Positions 34,797-49,900 of a DNA stretch of 64,000 bases are shown here, one piece after another; position 1 is the stretch's first letter; each line of letters starts with the position of its first letter. The stretch is taken from positions 20,144,001-20,208,000 of the forward strand of contig WPIO01000001.1 in assembly GCA_009760855.2 (NCBI GenBank), written 5' to 3'. The DNA is from Cristatella mucedo. Lineage: Eukaryota > Bryozoa > Phylactolaemata > Cristatellidae. The position numbers and the translations under genes were made by a program. The notes under the pieces are model-generated. The model was given only the letters and a program-made list of their open reading frames with translations. It was not told the origin of the DNA and searched no databases.

Positions 34797-36475
34797 CTAG
34801 GTGACCTAGGGAGGTGACCTTCCTCATAACCCAAACTATTTAAGTAGGTGCAGCTTCAGGACGAGGCAATTTTTGGGAGAAAGTGCACAGCTCAGCGGAC
34901 GAGGAGTTTCAGTAAGGCCTGAAAGTCAGAGCAGTCGATAGCCAGCCGGAAGGATACAAGGGTGGTGTCAGCTGAGACAGACAGCGAGTCGGCCAGCCAG
35001 CGACCTACCGGATGCCTTCGCCACGCAGGGGGCGGGTCAGACACTCTGCACCGCCTATCGACGATGGCGGGAGCTCCGAAGTCGGGGCTCAGCCTGTAGG
35101 CGCGTGACGCGGACGCGTTCGTATCGCGTACGCCGGATTTGGATTGCCCCGCTTCTATTTAGAGGGCGAAAGGAGGGACGTCTGCCCGGGCTAGGGAGTG
35201 GATCCTCATTAGAGTGGCGCTCGGGTTGGGAGGGAGGCACCAACAGCTTCCGGTGAGCCGCCGGGAGCCTAAACAGGCGCTGCTAGTCGCGATCTTCGGC
35301 ATTCAAGCCCTTGGTCGGCGCAGGCGATGCCTGGCATAGATGGAGGCGCCTCGATTACGGGTGTGGTATTTCCCCTGTAATAGTGCCCGGTGCATAGAGC
35401 GAGGTTCCTGTATTTAGCTCGACGATTGTTTTCGAGGAGTTTTCCCTGGCGATCATTTGCGAGGGTCTTTCGTGGCGAATGTTTGCTAGTAATGAGGGGA
35501 TAAGACTGAACTAAACGCGCAGTGACATCGTGAGCTTGCGAATAAAATCAATAAAAATTTCGTATATGTACTTGGTATTTCGGCCCAGCTCGGGCCAATG
35601 AACGCGAGACCCCTTTAGTAATGGTAAGTAGCAGGCCTGCAAAAATATTTATTTATGGGACAATATATTGCATTGTATTTTTAACAATGAATCGCATTGG
35701 ATGCAATGGCCACATCAATATATTGCATTGTCAATGTGAACGATATCAATATTAGTGCAATACTGATGAAGCAGTTTAGTTTTCGGTCCAGAATGAAGCG
35801 AAGGTCAATTGAATTCAGAAACAACTGTCGCAGTTCACTCCCTGTTGAGATCGCAATCCAGTGGTGATAATTCTGAAAAAATTCACAATTCCAGCATTCC
35901 TTTGCCGTGCGTACCTTGAAGTGACTGCATATGCAACAGGCACCCGCATCACCTTAGGCAGATGCCAAGTTTTCGCTGCCGACGTCGAATGTTTTTGAAC
36001 GATTTTTCTCTCTGAGCAAGCGGATATTTTCTCAGAAACGTCAAAGTCTGGAACCGCACAAGCTCGAAGCTTTTGTTTTCTTCAATCAGAATAGAGATCT
36101 GTGCAGTTTGGCGCTGGTAGCTGTAGCTGTGAACGACGAAGAAACGGAAGAAGAAGAGAAATGGAAAACGACTGACGAGGACGAGGAAGAATATTGAGTC
36201 ACTAAAGTGAGAGATTAAAGTAACAACTATTTTTGTGATCAACATTCAACAATAGCTGTCCTGAAAATGCACAACAATACATTGTATTTGCTTTGATGAC
36301 AATGACAATATATTGCAATTTGTACAATTACAATAACATTATATTGGTTTTGCTATGACAATTTAAATATATTTGCTGATGGCTTTGAAAATTGACAATA
36401 CAAGAATAATAGTCTTGTTTCAAGGCCTGGTAAGTAGGGTGGAGCCAGAAAATTGTAGGCGAGGTGACCTGCTTA
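34797..36475 (+). mobile_element. LTR-like block interrupted by a hAT element
   Basis: A TATTTAAG box-like motif at 34839 and tandem AATAAA-type signals at 35543-35553 give the promoter/polyadenylation spacing of an LTR. No gag or pol sequence is present, so if real it is a solo LTR. Its exact ends and duplication were not found. The right-hand part (36438-36475) resumes after the hAT insertion. Confidence 0.35.
35632..36429. mobile_element. non-autonomous hAT-like transposon with 8-bp target duplication
   Basis: A 798-bp element beginning CAGGCCTGCAAAA; the reverse complement of its end is CAGGCCTTGAAAC. GTAAGTAG flanks it at 35624-35631 and 36430-36437, the 8-bp duplication typical of hAT transposons. 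The interior is AT-rich with many ATATTGCATTGT-like words and no transposase frame. Confidence 0.85.
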
Positions 36476-36477
36476 TT

Positions 36478-36605
36478 ATAAAATAAATCAACTTGATTTG
36501 TATAGCGTTCTAAGATAACTGAATCTCTAGCCAGGCGCTTCACATATTCCGCAAGCTTGATCCTACGACCTCGGTCAATAGAGGTGAGCACCTTAAATCC
36601 TGGCC
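36478..36605 (-). mobile_element. SINE-2, minus strand
   Basis: On the minus strand GGTCGTAGGATCAAGC (B-box-like) is followed by ATATGTGAAGCGCCTGGCTA, GAGATTCAGTTATCTTAGAA and CGCTATACAAATC, the LINE-type tail. Confidence 0.65.
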
Positions 36606-36728
36606 AATCCCGGGCGGCGTTCCGAACAGGAACTTGAGAGTAGTAGACGCCACTTGGCAAGCGGCGGGAAACGCCTTGTCCGCCGACCGTTCGGGGTTAC
36701 AGATTCAGAATAGATTCATTGCTTCTTA

Positions 36729-38855
<2,127 letters not shown>

Positions 38856-38863
38856 AAAAGCAT

Positions 38864-39035
38864 GCTGACCCTGTGCATGTCACCCCTAACCATATTATTC
38901 ATTTTGTTTGTTTTTCAAGCATGATTTTACTTACCATTCCATTGCATTTCCCTTTGCAGCAAATGTAAAGCGCCTAGAAAGAGATTGAGTTCTCTTAGGG
39001 CGCCTTATCAAGTGCATTATTATTATTATTATTAT
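38864..39035 (+). mobile_element. L2-like LINE 3' tail with 8-bp target duplication
   Basis: A 172-bp solo tail from GCTGACCCTGTGCATGTCAC to (ATT)n, with the TAAAGCGCCTAGAAAGAGAT core. AAAAGCAT flanks it at 38856-38863 and 39036-39043. Confidence 0.88.
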
Positions 39036-39043
39036 AAAAGCAT

Positions 39044-39892
39044 TTGCACGCTTAAACTAAGACGCTAATGAAAGGATACTCTACGTTGGTTTTAGGCTTG
39101 GTGTCAGCAAGAGGATTAAAGGCGTTGCGTTCAAAACTGAAAACGGAAGAGAATAGATAAAACTGAGTCGCGATGAAGCAAAGGGGCAGTTATGGGTTTC
39201 CTGTCAAAAATTGGGCTCTGCAATCTCAGCGGAAAATTGAGAACGTACTGACTGGTTTAGACTGCATTTGAGTCTCGAGCGCTTACTTGTGTACCGTACG
39301 CAGTCTGTCAGAACTTGCGAGCGACGGCAGGAACAGACGGCTGGAGCTTCAGGCTTGCAAGCTCAATTGACGATGCGCGATGTGTTGGGTCCGCCGATCT
39401 TCTCTGGGCGAGTACGGCGGCGGACCCACTTTTTCTCGCTGGCTTATCAGCCAGCTCAGCGCGGTGGCCGCTCAGGCCCGGCTCCTCGCTCTGTAATAAC
39501 CGCTGGCGCTTGTCTGAGCGAGCCGTCTTTTTCTGCGCGCGACTATTCACGCAAATCTAGCATGACGAAAGAGCTTACTTTCTCTGGGTACTTCAGTTAG
39601 AAAGTTCACCTCACTTCGATCCTTGCTCGTGGAGCCTCGCGAAGCCTCGTGATCGAGGCTATAGATCACTGCATCTGATGAGAAGTTATGGACAATACCG
39701 AGTCACCAGCACAACTATTGCAATATTACTATTCATGTAAGACAGCTTTAACCGTCCGTCAAATTTAGAAAGCGCCAATGCACGAAAGGCATGCCACAGC
39801 ACTATGAAAAAGAAGAGTTGCCATCTACGGGAGATAAACGCATAATCCACGACATCGAAGGCGACCGTAGTCATGCTGAAGCGTAAGTGCCG
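39044..39892. other. unassigned sequence
   Basis: A GC-rich patch at 39290-39560 is open in several frames without recognisable motifs. Nothing else seen. Confidence 0.35.
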
Positions 39893-40016
39893 ACCGGGTT
39901 TGGCCCGGGGGCAAGGCGCTTGCCTTAAACTACTAAGGTCGTAGGACACGGGCGCTGCGTCATACGTAAAGCGCCTGGATAGAGATCTAGTTCTCGCGTG
40001 GCGCTATACAAATAAA
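39893..40016 (+). mobile_element. SINE-2
   Basis: The head TTTGGCCCGGGGGCAAGGCG is followed by AAAGCGCCTGGATAGAGATC and a TGGCGCTATACAAATAAATT end. The B-box region is degraded. Confidence 0.6.
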
Positions 40017-40417
40017 TTGCATATTTAAGAGCGCTATGCACATGTACTACTTTCAATGGAGCTATACAAATGTATTATCCATTTAAGAGGTTTGTTTAAA
40101 CGTATTATGTATATTTAAGAGAGGGAAAGCGTCCTTACAGGCCGATCGACAATCAAAAAAGTTCTGAGCAAACGATGCAAAGCTTCGCACGACTTGCGTT
40201 GTAATAGGCCGGCCCGAGCTAGCAGATAGCCATAGCATGCATTGACCAAGGTGTACAGGGGTGAGGCAGTCGCCCCAGCGGTCGGTTTTGTTTAGGGAAA
40301 GGGCACAACGGCAGATTATGCTGGGTCGGCTAGTGGACCCCTATAATGGCTAGTTACGTCAGCGTGACGCAGACAAGAGTGTGCCTGTTAACCCTTTATA
40401 AACTGTATAAAATAACA
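40017..40417. other. unassigned sequence
   Basis: Three short GCTATACAAATGTATTA-like repeats at 40020-40125 look like tandem copies of the SINE-2 tail end. The rest is unassigned. Confidence 0.4.
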
Positions 40418-40580
40418 AAAAATATAATCACATGTATAGTATACCTTAAAAGAACTTAATTTATATCCAGGCACTTCACATATGCCACAGGGCTCGAGCC
40501 TTCCGACCTCGGGCGTCTATTGCATTCACCTTGACCTTGGTCGTTAAAGGCTAGCATCTTAAACCTTGTGCCAAGCCAGG
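40418..40580 (-). mobile_element. SINE-2, minus strand
   Basis: On the minus strand GGCTCGAGCCC (B-box-like) is followed by GCATATGTGAAGTGCCTGGA and a diverged AAGTTCTTTTAAGGTATACT end. Confidence 0.6.
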
Positions 40581-40845
40581 CACTATCTTCTAAATAGTCC
40601 ATCTTTCTCGTAGTGAGTATACTTGCACTGAAAGCCATCGTACAGCTGTCATCGCGACGCGCTGAGCTAAGCCAAGCTTGTGCAGTCCGGACACCGCTGG
40701 GCTCGATGGGGTAACTCCAAGGGCGGGGGGGGGGGGAGGCAACTACAGAAGCGTGGGCTAACAGCTCTATCACCACAGCGATTCCTTCTACGTTTACAGC
40801 GGAGTAACGTTCGGCAGTATCTGGGTTCCTGTTTCACGTCCGTCG

Positions 40846-40986
40846 ATGTCATCGAGAGCACTGCGAAGGCTGCACGGGTCTTCTCTACCTGAACTTCCAG
40901 TTGACTCCAAAGTGAAAGAGTGTTCAGGAGATGAGAGTGCTCCTGAACTCGCAGAGGAGCGACCAGCTGCCAACAGGTTCGGTCTA
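40846..40986 (+). CDS. TCF25: TCF25 exon 1 with start codon
   Basis: The ATG starts [20 protein letters not shown] (vertebrate: MSRRALRRLRG) and the exon ends ANRFGL before donor GTAAGT, phase 0, 47 codons. Reading through adds unrelated residues. Confidence 0.93.
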
Positions 40987-43900
40987 GTAAGTACATCATG
41001 TCGGCAGTGCCAGAATCACCATCACATTTGCGATACTCGGCGTTAATTCGTGGTCTGACTTAGTTGCCAATCTGCGGTTCGTGACCTCTTGCGGTTCTAA
41101 GGGCTGGAAATAAAGCTTGCTCATTTATATGACACGTAAGAGCGTGGGAATGGGTTAACTGCGAGTCCATGCATTGATCCGCAGGTTAAAATGGTAGGAA
41201 TTGTCGAGCTTCGGATGCTGCTGATCAATTTTTGGAACCTGGATGTTGATACGCTGGTTTAGCAGAGGTTACCTGCATTTAGCTCCTAGAAATCCTCGCA
41301 TTCAGAGACTTGCTAATAACTGTGCATAGTTGTCTTGTTTAAAACTGCTTGCTGCCAAAATGCAACCAAAAGTTAAGGGTCCTATCGTGGAATGCTATAT
41401 ATGGAATATTTCCCATGCGATCACTTTGGTTTGCTTGCAGTGGGCTTTGGTTTGCTTGCAGTGAGCTGAAACCAATAACATTCAGCCCGGTTTTTTAAAG
41501 ATCCTGAGGCCGCTTCCAGCTTTTGACATTGCTGCATCTTACGTAGATAGCTTCTTTCAGCTTCGTCTCATCAGGGTATCCTTAAGATTATTAGTGTTGT
41601 AATTTAGGTAAAACATATTAGTGGATCGCCAAAGCAGTGCAGCAGCAGTCAAGGTAGGTTGGATAGTGAAACACATTTATTTGTCACAGCATTTAGTGGG
41701 TCCCTGTGATTCGTCCTTTATGTGCTTATGCGTGCTGAAACTGTGCATGCTGCCACTAAAACCATACTTGCATGCTGTCCCTGTGCATGTAACCCCTAAC
41801 CATGTTATTCTTGCTGTTTGTTGAGCATGCAACCACTAACCATTTGATCATGCTTCCTTTGCAGCAAATGTAAAGTGCCTAGAAAGAGATTGAGTTCTCT
41901 GAGGGCGCTGTATCAAATGTATTATTATTATTATTATTATTATTAACATAATTGATTCGAAACGATACAAGATGTCCACCTTTCAGGGTCATTAATTACA
42001 AATGTACCGAGATTCCGCAGTTCAAGCTGATTTGATGGCATGCATTTTGTCAGCATAAACCTACAGGGCACCCGATAGATGAAACTAGTTGAAATGATTG
42101 AGCCTAAATCTATACTAAACTACGATTATTAGGGACTTTAGTAGGAGACTACAAGCAACAAATTTACTTATGTACATTTCTTGGTCATGCACTGTGTAAG
42201 TCCAGGCAATAGCTCTACATGCTTACTCGATTTCTTATTAACAAAAATGCAGTTGGGCTTTATAAGTACAACCTCTTGCATGCCCGAAAAATTGTATTGC
42301 ATCCATGTTAGGGGAATGATACAAAGAAATACCTTCCGAACATACTGCTATGTTAACAGTCTGGAGTAACCTCAGAATCAGCCAAAGCAGGCTTGTTTTT
42401 CATGTTTTTGGCCAAGCAAACAAAAGTGGTCTATTATGCCATTTTAAATAATGCTCTGAGGCACAGCTCCCAGCTTGTACGTGCAATTTGGTACCTTGTA
42501 GTTCGTTCAACCCTGCATTTTTGTTTTGAATTGAGACGTGTTCATTTTCTGCATCTTACGGCGCATACGTTAAGCCATAGAAGATGCCGCTGTACTATAT
42601 GCCTTAACAAGCACCGGTTTGAAACAGAATGTCTATCACCTCTATTTAAATGTCGTTCTTCAGCTTTGCTAACTTGGATTCCCGGCGCTGGTTGCCGTTG
42701 ACAATTTATTCTGTTGAATTTAGTAAGTGCTCTTTTGGTCAAACTTTTGACAATAGTAATACGACATTTGGATAGAGCCCTCAGAAAGCTGAACGTTTTT
42801 CTCGGCACTTTACTGCTGTAAGGAAAGCGTGTTACTAAGGTTAGTAATAACATGTACAGCCTCAGCACGCTTAGACACACAAAGACAAATCACAAGGACC
42901 CAGCAAATGTTGTGACTTCGTTTTTTCTCTTCTTTTTAGTTGTCAATGCAGGGGGGTATTGTGACTTTGTTCACGAGTGAGTTCCAGGCTTTGGGATCAT
43001 ACGACCTAAAGGCATAGGCTCTGAAAGATTTGAGGTTGGTTTGAGGCACATTTAAACGACTTGAGTAAGAAGAGCTGGTAGAACACTGCCTGGCCTAATT
43101 GATAGGTAGTTCTGATATGGTAGACTTGAGAAAGAGAACGAAGTTACCTGAAATTGAGTGATGAAACCTTGATGTGGATATGCTGCTTGATTGGGAAGCC
43201 AGTGCATGTCGTCGACAAGTGATGTAATGTGGCGACTTTGCTCCTCACGATAGACAAGCCTAGCTACTTGGGTTTTGGACCAACTGTAAGCACCTTATTG
43301 CACACGCCAGTAGACCTGCAATTAGTAAGTTACAGAAGTCGAGTGGAGATGTCACAAATGCATGGAAAACTTGGACATAGTGTCCAAGTTTAAGCAAGCT
43401 CAGATTGTTGTAACGTTGCATATCTAAAAGTAGGCAGACTTGACTGTGGAGCTGATCTGATCATCTAGTGAAAGGTCACTTTGGAAAAGGATGCCTAGAT
43501 TTCGTGCAGATATGGGAGATATTTTGACCGAGCCAATCTTTAGAGTTAAGTTTTTCAAGTTAAATGTTAAGCTTTATAATTTCTGAGTAGTACTTGGTTA
43601 GCCCATAACTAGTAGTTTGGCTTTATCATCATTCAATTTATAGAAAGTCATGTGCAAATGTCAGCAATACAGGCAGGAAGAGGGGAGTTGAGAGAGTTTG
43701 ACATGCCAGAAGGTAATGAAAGATCAGAGCATAGGTACATCAGTGTATCATTAAGAAAGAAATGATAGCTTAGATTATTTTTGCGGATTACGTCTGCATG
43801 AGATAGAGTATAAACTGTAGACGGAAGTGGACTAAGCATAGAGCCCTGGGGTAGCCTATACTTCAGAGGCTCATTGGATGGCTGTTGCTTGTTGACACTA

Positions 43901-46900
43901 TTGCTATGGAGTCTCTCGCTGAGATAAGCCCTAAGCCAATGCACTGGAATGCCAGTGATGCCTAGTTGAGGTAAAAGGGCTCGTGAAGAACTTGGTAATC
44001 ATATTAGCAAATGCTGCCAAAAGATCAAGCAAAACGAGCAGAGACTCAACCTAGGTCTTCATTCCTAAGGAGGTTGTTTTACACTGGCAGCAATCTTGAC
44101 TATTTAGAGTGATGAGCTCAAAAATATGGCTAGAACTTACTTGCTAGGTTTCAATATCGGAGTTTGGCTGTTCTGCTATTGCTCGTTCTATTGTCTTTGA
44201 TATGAACGAATAGATTTTGCTGTACCTGTCCATTGCAGAAAATAAAGCTCCAGGATTGATTACCTGTAGAGCAAAACCTATCCAACTGAAATTAGAAATA
44301 GTCAAGCTTCATGTCGTACAAGCAAATGTGAACTCCTATTTCAAATTGTACTCAGATATTTTCAAGTATTAGTCGAGTTATGGACTTTACAAGGCATCAA
44401 GCTACATTTAAAATGAAGTTGTGCAAGAGTTACAGGCATGCACCTCAGTAAGCTTCTCGCATGTATCTCGATCTACTAAGGCTCAGCAAGTCGGGATATA
44501 AGTCGCATAGGATGCAGATATCAAATTCTTTTTGTTTTTAGATGTTTGCCTCCGGTTTACATCCCTGTTGGTCGTGGTTTGCATAATCAGGCTTTCTTTT
44601 AAGTAGAAGTTGTCAGAACTTCCGATCTCATTTCTATTTATATTTCTCATTTCATTTCATGTTTGTCTTATGAAAGGTACCCTAAACAAATATTTGATTG
44701 CCGAACCGTTTTTCTTAGCATTTTCTTGATATTCCCGATAAAGAGGCATTTTGGTGGCTTAAGCTGTCTATTTACATTGGCAAACCTTCGGAGTTGAGAC
44801 ACCAATGAACTTGTCTCGAGTGCTAACCAGCATAGAATTAGCTCGGAATTGTGGATGTCGTTAAGTTTCTTATTTGGTGGCAAATAGAAATGGTACGGCC
44901 GCTATTCACCGACACGTATCTGCTGCCCTTGTATACACTTATGTACACTAGTCATGGGAAACTTAGTTGCTATTCTGCTATAGGCAGCTTTATTTATCAA
45001 AATTTCCTGTATTTGGAACTCTTGCAGTCCCGATGACTGGTCTCTCCATCCCAGCCTCTATGACGGCTTTTCCATGTTGCTTTTTTGGGCTGCCTCAGAG
45101 GTCTCCAATCTACTGCAAAGACGTAGACGCAAATTACCCAAACCCGACCTGCTAGACTAAGATCCTTCCACCAGTCCCCCTTACAGTAAAACTGATGCCG
45201 TAGCCTCAAGCTCTTAGGTGTCTTGACTCCGAACATTTGCTAGTGTAGAAGCAGCTTCTAGCCGAAACATGCTCCATCACCTTTCAATGATTGGCTTCCT
45301 CTGAGCCGTGATGGCTCACTAGGTAAGGTGGTTGCTTTTCACGACCTCGGCACCGAGGTCATGGGTTCGAATCCTGCAGTGGGCGATCCTTTATTGCCAC
45401 TGCAAGCGGTGGTGATAGCCGTCAAGGCTCTTCTGTCGCTATACAAAAAGAGGCTGTTAAATCAGCTAGTATTTATTTATTTATTTTAAAAGATCTAAGT
45501 CTGACTCCTCAGCTTCTTGATCCTGTCTACACCTATTTGCTTTGTTTATCCTTTTTTCCGGTGTCCTTTGCAGAGGACTATAACAAAAGTGCAAGGCAAT
45601 CCCTGTGGCATTTCTATACTATTAGAGCTGCTGCATTGCAACCTGGCTGCATGCTGCAATATTTTAACTCAGGCTTGCCACAAGCTTTAAGCATGACAGG
45701 GTACGTGGTTTCTAAATTACTTGTAGACACAGATTCCAAAACCTGGTTGGGCTGTCCTTTATAAACTCTGCTAAGTGACCTATCCCATCTTGCTTGCTCC
45801 ATTGCCGTTGTAGCTTGGCTCGGATGACGACATTGGTAATACAGGCAGTGATGGTGACAAGGATACAACAAGCACCTTAGCATCGGCAAATGTTGCAGCT
45901 GTTAGCAGCAGCGATAAGAAGACAAAAAGTTCTAAAAAGAATAAACATAAGAAGGCAAGTAAGAAGCCGTGGTTGTTTTGCACAGATTCTGCTGTGGTGG
46001 TGCCTCGTGTCCACCTTATGTATGCTCGAATGATGATGGTATCATTGATTTCATCAGTTTGGTGTTCTCGCTTACCAGCAAACTCCAGTGATAATGGGTA
46101 CATCACGGCTATATTGCTTCTGGATCTGACTAGCTTTGGCAAATTTTTGATTGCCGAAAAGTACCGTGCCTGCAATCTTGAAATCTGACCCCGGTTGTTA
46201 ATGTTTGTAATGCCATCAGTGATATGCAAATGACCTGAATATTCTGAACTGAACCACCCCTTCTAAAAGGTGGGTGATTACTAATCTAGTTTAAGGTCGG
46301 TTAGTGGGCAGCTGTACTAGTTGAGCAACCTGTTGTGAAAATAAGCAGCCACCTTGGCTGGGTCTTTAATTATGTCGATGCTTCTCAAGATCTCTTAACA
46401 CATTCTCTGAAGTTGTCTGTAGCTATCGTTCTTCTTTTCTTGTCGTGAGCCTAACAGTGGCCTGTACTAGCTTGCAGCAACGTGCAGGTTTCGATAGCTT
46501 CTGTAAAGAATCATCCGTAGAAGCTTTAGCTCTGCAGGTCCTAGACTGTGGAACTCGCTTCCACAATTCTTACGAAACGACATCTACCCTCCAACTGCCG
46601 ACTGTGGCACATCTTTTTCAGCTGTCCTGAGCTGCTACTTCCATGCTACTCTCTACCTCAGCTGCTCTCCTGACTCTGCTATGCTTCCCACTTTCTCTTT
46701 GTTGCGTGAGCCGAAGTCTGTTGGCTACCGAAAGCCGCTTAGGCTGTGAGTGCGCTATACAAAACTCTCCTGCGTAACACCCACATGGTCTTTATGACTT
46801 TGTGGAGTTACTGACGGAGATACATTACATCACATTAGTATGTACCGACGTCTACTCTCCTGCTGGCGACTGTGGCAGCACATCCTTTCTAGCCGTCCTG

Positions 46901-49900
46901 AGCTGCTACTTCTATTCTGCTCACTTCCTCACCTGCCTTCCTGACTCAGCTATGCTTCTCATATTCTCTGTGCTACATGAACTGAAGTCTGTTGGCTACC
47001 TTATGCGCACCGAGAGCCGATAAGACTTTGAGTGTGCTATCTTGCAAAACTCCCACTTGGACCTTGCGGCTTTATGGAGTTACAGATCGAGATCGTTCAT
47101 TACATTATATCAAATCTTGAAAAAGTGTGAACTTAACCTGTGAACTTAAGCTCATATTGCTTATTAATTTCCTATACTCATAAGGTTACCCGGTTGCATG
47201 GTGTAATTGCAATTGCACGTGTACTTATGCAAAGCTACATGTAAATAAATGTAGATATGAATTCGAGTTAGTGTTCAACAATAACTGGATTGTTTATCAT
47301 GCCCTGGAGGTTGCACAGCTGCCTGAGATGACGCTGCTAGGCTGAAATTCGTACATAACTAGAGCATGTTTGTTTGTTTTGGGGTTGTCAATAAATATTT
47401 TCGCACGCTATGCAATGCTTTAGCATGCTTGGTATATTAGAAAATTCTCTTGCTACACGAACAGAAGAGCAGCCCCAGCAGTTGCTGCTGTACTGCAGGT
47501 ATTTGTGTGAGACTTGAGTGTAATTTCCTATGCTTTATGGACAAGCTGACAGTTATGCTGTAAACAGGTCTCACCTATATCTGTTTCATTACTTGGTGCC
47601 GGTAAGAACTTGTTAAGATTTTTTTAAATACTGCAGTGGTCATACAACTATAGCCGAGCTTGTGAACTATAAATAAAAATTGATTTCCTGTGGCTATAAA
47701 AGGTGTAGGAAAAAGTGTGTGAGACGTTTTTCATTAAATCATTAATAAATTCATTAAATTATTAAAATCACAGCACACCAACATTTTCCTCGACTTTATA
47801 TACTCGCTTACGTTGATGTTAGCCAATTGTTTTAGTCATGATTTGTATTTTTGCAGAAGCAGCGAAAAGTCGAGGCAAGTAGCCAGAATGAGTTGGACGA
47901 TGTCGACTCTGCCCTCAAGGAGATTAATAGCACGGGAATGTCCCCTTTCACTGATGTCATACAACAGCCGCAGGGGCGTACTTCATCCGTGTCCTTAAAG
48001 CAGCATCTTACGGTGCAACATCGGTAAGCATTCTTGAAATCATCTTCTGGTTGATTCTAATAATTGGCCTCCATTTTAAGATCCAGGCAAGCTGGCTTGA
48101 AAGCAGCAGCAAGGTGCTTGCCTTTTATGCCAAGAGTATTTTGTCCACATAATCGCATAGTGGTACATATATATAAAGCATCGGCCAGTAGCATTCCATA
48201 GTTTTCTCTGTGTCTCTCACTTGTTATGCTTCTCGATGCTGACTCCCTCTCTGATTATTCGGGCCCTAGCAATTAAGAATTGTTGGCAATTTAACAAGCC
48301 TGCTGACATAGGAAGCAACCGTGTCGTGGCAATAAACTCGTTAGCATGGGCTCACATAAAAAAAAAACATGCTAGATGAGGGCCTTATGTCGTTTCCCAA
48401 CTTCCTGAGGGCTGTAGCTTATTAAGAGAGTTCAGTTCTTCCGTGCATGTTCCGGCAAGTGTATGTACATGTAGTTGCTCCTAATCCTCCGGGCAGAAGG
48501 TTGTTAATGTGCTGCTGATTGTCTGCTACTATAGCATTGGTTTTATGCAGCTGTCCTTGGCCTACCTACTTCTTTGCAGTCATTTGTAGATGACTATGTG
48601 TACCTCTTTTTAGATTTCTCAATCCACTTAATGAGATCAAGAAACGCTTTGGCAGTAAAGTAGTGCAGAATAAGGGAGCAAGGTATGTGCTGTCTTTTCG
48701 AATAGATCATTTCTCGTATGTGCATGACTTGGTTTTGATGTTAATCTTTTTTATTTTGCATTTGGTGCCAATGCATGTCCATGTTTTCGCAAAGAAAATG
48801 CAGAACCTCTCTGGGTGACACTGTATAACATAACTGTATTGCTTACTTATGGATTTTTTAATGGGAAATTCCTGCCGCCCAGCCTGCACTTCTGACCCAA
48901 ATCTATTGCTTGTGCCCCTTGCTAACTAAAAATCACTCTTGAGACAGTGCTTTCAGCTACAACTATGCTCCCAAAGCTTACAACATGCTCCCGGCCGACA
49001 TCATATCATCTCCTGATTTGACAACATTAAAAAAGAAGCAGAAAACATACCTGTTCTTCACTGCCTTTGCCTGTTCGACTAAATCGTCCTTATATGGGGT
49101 TGTGCATAATTAAACTACAGTTTCAGACTAAGGGTAGTGGAGACATTTTTTTATTGGCGTGCTAGTAGACGTCTTTATTCCTATATGCTTTGCCTACCTG
49201 TGCATTATTGATTGATTGATTGAGTATAGTTAGCCGGAGGTCCAACTAATCAGTACTTATGGTTCTCCTTTATGCTTTTGCATGATTGTCTTAGTATGAT
49301 AACCGTACTTATTCATGCTTGCCAAATCTGGAGACCTTGCTTTTTGTAACTATTGGTTATTGCTTCTTTTGCAGGGAGTTGTAAAGCTCCTGAATAGAGA
49401 TTGAGTTATCTTGGGTTACTTTACAAAAGACTCGTTATTATTGGTGTTTTTATTATAAGCCTGTTGGTTGATTATGTATAATTGCACCACTCACATGTGG
49501 GCCCAGTCTTTGTTGTCACCAATAAGAATATTGTTGGTTAACCCGTCTGCTAGAATCGTGTTCGTATTAATGAATTGGGCTGCAGATTCTTGGTGACCTC
49601 GTGCAAATTATGGCTTCGGGAATTGAGGTTAGGTACCTTTGCTATCAAAGCAGAATGAACATGATTATACTGTAGCCGAGCTTCTTCTAAGTTACAACAA
49701 TTTGAGAATTACCTGACCATTAGGATAGATGTCAATATACTAGATAAGCATGAATTATATTACCAATCCAGTTAACCTGTAATAAATGGATTCCGGAGCA
49801 ATGTTTTGGCACTGTATAGACTTGAGACTATAGTATTTCCTCTCTGCTTTGCTGCACTTCATTTTTTATTTGTTAGTGCCGCTTATTCTAGCCGATAATA

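Larger units (their letters stand above)
40987..45813 (+). other. TCF25 intron 1
   Basis: 4.8 kb, containing a LINE tail (41686-41945), a LINE B copy (42757-44215) and a SINE-1 (45309-45485). The stretches 40987-41685, 41946-42756 and 44216-45308 are unassigned. Vertebrate TCF25 has an INIDDLEDD segment after the NRFEL motif. I did not find it, so a further short phase-0 exon may be hidden here or the segment is absent. Confidence 0.6.
45955..47856 (+). other. TCF25 intron 2
   Basis: 1.9-kb GC-AG intron with two LINE family A 3' ends (46525-46835 and 46836-47105). The stretches 45955-46524 and 47106-47856 are unassigned. Confidence 0.75.

Noticed and set aside
41880-41945. Repeated (ATT)n-flanked tails as a CRISPR-like or satellite array
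   Set aside because: Copies are dispersed, in both orientations, some with target duplications; they are LINE 3' ends.
45309-45400. tRNA gene at the SINE-1 head
   Set aside because: A and B boxes are present but the cloverleaf is broken by the long palindrome, and the unit recurs with a common tail, so it is a SINE.
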